Shown piece after piece: positions 62,060 to 64,000 of a stretch of 64,000 bases of DNA. Position numbers and translations under genes: made by a program. Under the pieces are notes generated by a model that had not been told where the DNA came from, made no database searches, and saw only the letters and a list, made by a program, of their open reading frames with translations. Position 1 is the first letter of the stretch; the number at the start of each line of letters is the position of its first letter. Source of the stretch: Oscillospiraceae bacterium (GTDB lineage: Bacteria; Bacillota; Clostridia; Oscillospirales; Ruminococcaceae); assembly GCA_902798695.1 (NCBI GenBank), contig CADBXK010000001.1:124001-188000 (forward strand), read 5' to 3'.

Positions 62060-64000
62060 TCAATCTTCCCCCATAACATTTTTTATTATAAAATTCTTTA
62101 AACCTGTATATCTGTAATTCACTCTAACTTGTCTAGACATATCTGCCACTGTTTTTTGTGAACCAACAAGAACCACATTTTCTTTTGCTCTAGTAATCGC
62201 GGTATATAGCAAATTCCTATTATAAAAATCTGTGCCTTTATTTAACACAGGAATCACAACACACTTAAATTCATTACCCTGACTTTTATGCACGGTTATT
62301 GCATATGCCAGTTCAATTTCTCTTGCCATATCTAAAGTATATTCTGCTATTTTTCCATCAAAATCAATTTTAAAACTTCTATTAGCTTTATTAATTTTTT
62401 TGATAATTCCTATGTCACCGTTAAATATTCCTGTTCCTTCTTCAAACTCATTTTTCCAACTTATATCATAGTTATTTTTTATTTGCATAACTTTATCACC
62501 CTCACGAAAAGTATAGAAGCCAAAAGTGAATTCCACTTTTTTTATTTTTTTAGGATTTATTATTTTTTGAATTTCATTATTTATATTTACTGTTCCCACC
62601 AAACCCTTTTTTGATGGACAAATAATTTGTATATCCTGAAAAACATTATATTTATAAAAATTGGGTAATCTAAATGCCACTAATTCCATAATAGTTTTCA
62701 CAACAATTTCTGGAGTTTTTCTTTCCAAAAAAAAGAAATCATTATCTGTTTTATCTAAACAAGGAAGCTCATCATTTATTATAGCGTGAGCATTTGTTAT
62801 TATTAAACTTTGAGCTGACTGCCTAAATATTTCTTTTAATTCAATATGTGGAATACATTCACTAGAAATTAAACTTTTTAAAACATTTCCTGCCGAAACA
62901 GATGGTAACTGATGATGATCTCCTGTTAATATAAATTTACATTCAGGTTTAGCCGCTTTCAAAATATCACAAAACAATAAACTATCCACCATAGACATCT
63001 CATCTATAACTATTACATCGCTTTTTAAAAGATTTCTCTCATTATGGACAAATTCATTTCTATCTTCTTCTCTGCGCTGAACTCCAAGCAATCTATGTAT
63101 TGTCGTTGCTTCTCTTTCGGTAATTTCAGATAGTCTTTTAGCGGCTCGTCCTGTTGGCGCACAAACTGTAATTTTAAGTCCTCGTTGTTCTAAAATAGAT
63201 ATTATTGCATTTAAAATTGTAGTTTTTCCAGTACCCGGTCCACCGCTTAAAATAAACAAATTGTTGCAAAGGGCCTCTTGGATAGCTCTTTTCTGCATAT
63301 ATGCAAAATAAATTCCCATTTTTTCTTCTTCAATATTAATTAGTGTTTCTAACAATTCGGGTTGTACATCTTCCTGAAAGCAAACCAAGTCAGAAATTCT
63401 TTTAGATATATATTGTTCAGCAATATAATAACTTGGCAAAAATAGCATTTCTTTTCCCATGTTATAATTATAGATTTTTTTACGTTCAATCATTTCATTT
63501 AAAACGATTTCTAAACAATCGCTATCAACTCCCAATAAATTGCATGCTATTGGCAATATGCTTATTCGCGGAACACACGTATGCCCATTTTCCTGGGCAT
63601 TATATCGTAAAATATATTCAACTCCGGACACAATTCTACAATCACTATCATTCGCTATATTCAATTCTTTAGCAATTTTATCCGCCAAAGAAAAAGATAC
63701 TCCTACATCTTCGTCACACAACTTATAGGGATTATTTTTTACAATTTCTAATGAAAAAATCCCCCATTTGCTCCAAACCTTAAAACTCACATTAGATTTT
63801 AAACCATAACTTTCTATAAAAGTCATTAATTTTCTCATTGCAAATAATTTATTAAATTCATCTTTAATTTTTTCAATTTTAGCGGGAGATATTCCTTTTA
63901 TTTGAGATAAACAATCTGGATTTTCTTCTATTACTTTTAGCGTATCTACACCAAAAGAATCAACAATACGCTCAGCCAACACAGGCCCTATTCCTTTTAA
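62060..64000 (-). CDS. recD2: RecD2-type ATP-dependent DNA helicase (N-terminus outside window)
   Basis: At least 646 residues of a superfamily 1B 5'-3' helicase. The frame is open to the right edge and begins in LKGIGPVLAERIVDSFG, a helix-hairpin-helix repeat; a second follows (IKGISPAKIEKI). Walker A is FILSGGPGTGKTT, then APTGRAAKRLSE, DEMSMVD (Walker B), LTGDHHQLPSVSAG, and C-terminal SH3 and helicase motifs (YAITVHKSQGNEF, LLYTAITRAKENVVLVG). RecD2 works in repair outside RecBCD. About 80-100 residues are probably missing. The TTG at 63982 is not a real start, because the conserved sequence continues upstream. Confidence 0.93.
   Translation of the reverse strand, partial: LKGIGPVLAERIVDSFGVDTLKVIEENPDCLSQIKGISPAKIEKIKDEFNKLFAMRKLMTFIESYGLKSNVSFKVWSKWGIFSLEIVKNNPYKLCDEDVGVSFSLADKIAKELNIANDSDCRIVSGVEYILRYNAQENGHTCVPRISILPIACNLLGVDSDCLEIVLNEMIERKKIYNYNMGKEMLFLPSYYIAEQYISKRISDLVCFQEDVQPELLETLINIEEEKMGIYFAYMQKRAIQEALCNNLFILSGGPGTGKTTILNAIISILEQRGLKITVCAPTGRAAKRLSEITEREATTIHRLLGVQRREEDRNEFVHNERNLLKSDVIVIDEMSMVDSLLFCDILKAAKPECKFILTGDHHQLPSVSAGNVLKSLISSECIPHIELKEIFRQSAQSLIITNAHAIINDELPCLDKTDNDFFFLERKTPEIVVKTIMELVAFRLPNFYKYNVFQDIQIICPSKKGLVGTVNINNEIQKIINPKKIKKVEFTFGFYTFREGDKVMQIKNNYDISWKNEFEEGTGIFNGDIGIIKKINKANRSFKIDFDGKIAEYTLDMAREIELAYAITVHKSQGNEFKCVVIPVLNKGTDFYNRNLLYTAITRAKENVVLVGSQKTVADMSRQVRVNYRYTGLKNFIIKNVMGED

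Noticed and set aside
1..64000. CRISPR arrays, rRNA genes, insertion sequences, prophage
   Set aside because: No regularly spaced repeats, rRNA sequence, transposase or phage structural genes were seen on reading the window.

Overview
The window is AT-rich (by eye about 70% A+T), gene-dense DNA from a low-GC Gram-positive bacterium, almost certainly a member of Clostridia (Bacillota), perhaps near Oscillospiraceae. The case rests on gene order and gene set: hprK-murB-rapZ-whiA-dnaE-pfkA, pyrH-frr-uppS-cdsA-dxr-rseP-ispG-polC, both dnaE and polC, greA-lysS, the DUF2508-bofA pair, a SpoIIM protein, type III glutamine synthetase, thyX, ireB, and the SCIFF ranthipeptide with its radical-SAM maturase. 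bofA and spoIIM point to a spore-forming ancestry. Two decayed genes, the AT richness and short intergenic gaps suggest some genome erosion, but lifestyle cannot be decided from 64 kb.

Layout. 1-1.5 kb (minus): C-terminally cut gene for a secreted, Asn/Asp/Lys-rich protein of unknown function. 1.8-2.6 kb: yajC and a small membrane protein. 2.6-5.9 kb (minus): a DUF6440-like remnant, lysS, greA and an OGG1-type glycosylase. 6-12.3 kb (plus): fructose-bisphosphate aldolase, an amidohydrolase, a THUMP RNA methyltransferase, and pabA-pabB-pabC for p-aminobenzoate. 12.5-13 kb: DUF2508 and bofA. 13-19.9 kb: surface-glycan genes (sugar-phosphate transferase, flippase, GT4 glycosyltransferase, YfhO). 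20-28.2 kb (plus): hprK, murB, rapZ, whiA, dnaE, pfkA. 28.2-28.6 kb: a decayed membrane-protein gene. 28.7-39.7 kb (plus): pyrimidine nucleotide, ribosome recycling, isoprenoid/phospholipid and DNA polymerase genes. 39.7-42.7 kb: recQ, an unusual cytoplasmic ricin-type lectin gene and dut. 42.7-56.9 kb (minus): Xer-type recombinase, U32 peptidase, mltG, 5-formyl-THF cyclo-ligase, DJ-1 protein, tmk, thyX, TSCPD, PHP, spoIIM, proC, the SCIFF maturase and SCIFF peptide, type III glutamine synthetase, an AsnA-like protein and ireB. 57.1-59.7 kb (plus): murA, a WalJ-like hydrolase and rlmH. 59.8-64 kb (minus): three tRNA genes, mreB, comFC and recD2, which is cut by the right edge.

Most of the window is core housekeeping. 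The parts that look least explained are: the AsnA-like protein, which keeps the fold but has lost the residues expected for amidation and lies just upstream of glutamine synthetase; the ricin-lectin protein with no signal peptide and a Lys/Ser-rich tail; the long secreted protein at the left edge, which has a GTG start and no stop inside the window; a perfect 11-4-11 bp palindrome immediately upstream of the Xer recombinase at a strand switch; a six-codon leader overlapping the SCIFF maturase start; and an mreB terminator interleaved with the tRNA promoter. No rRNA, CRISPR array, insertion sequence or prophage was seen. All functional assignments come from reading motifs and recalled family knowledge; no database search was run.
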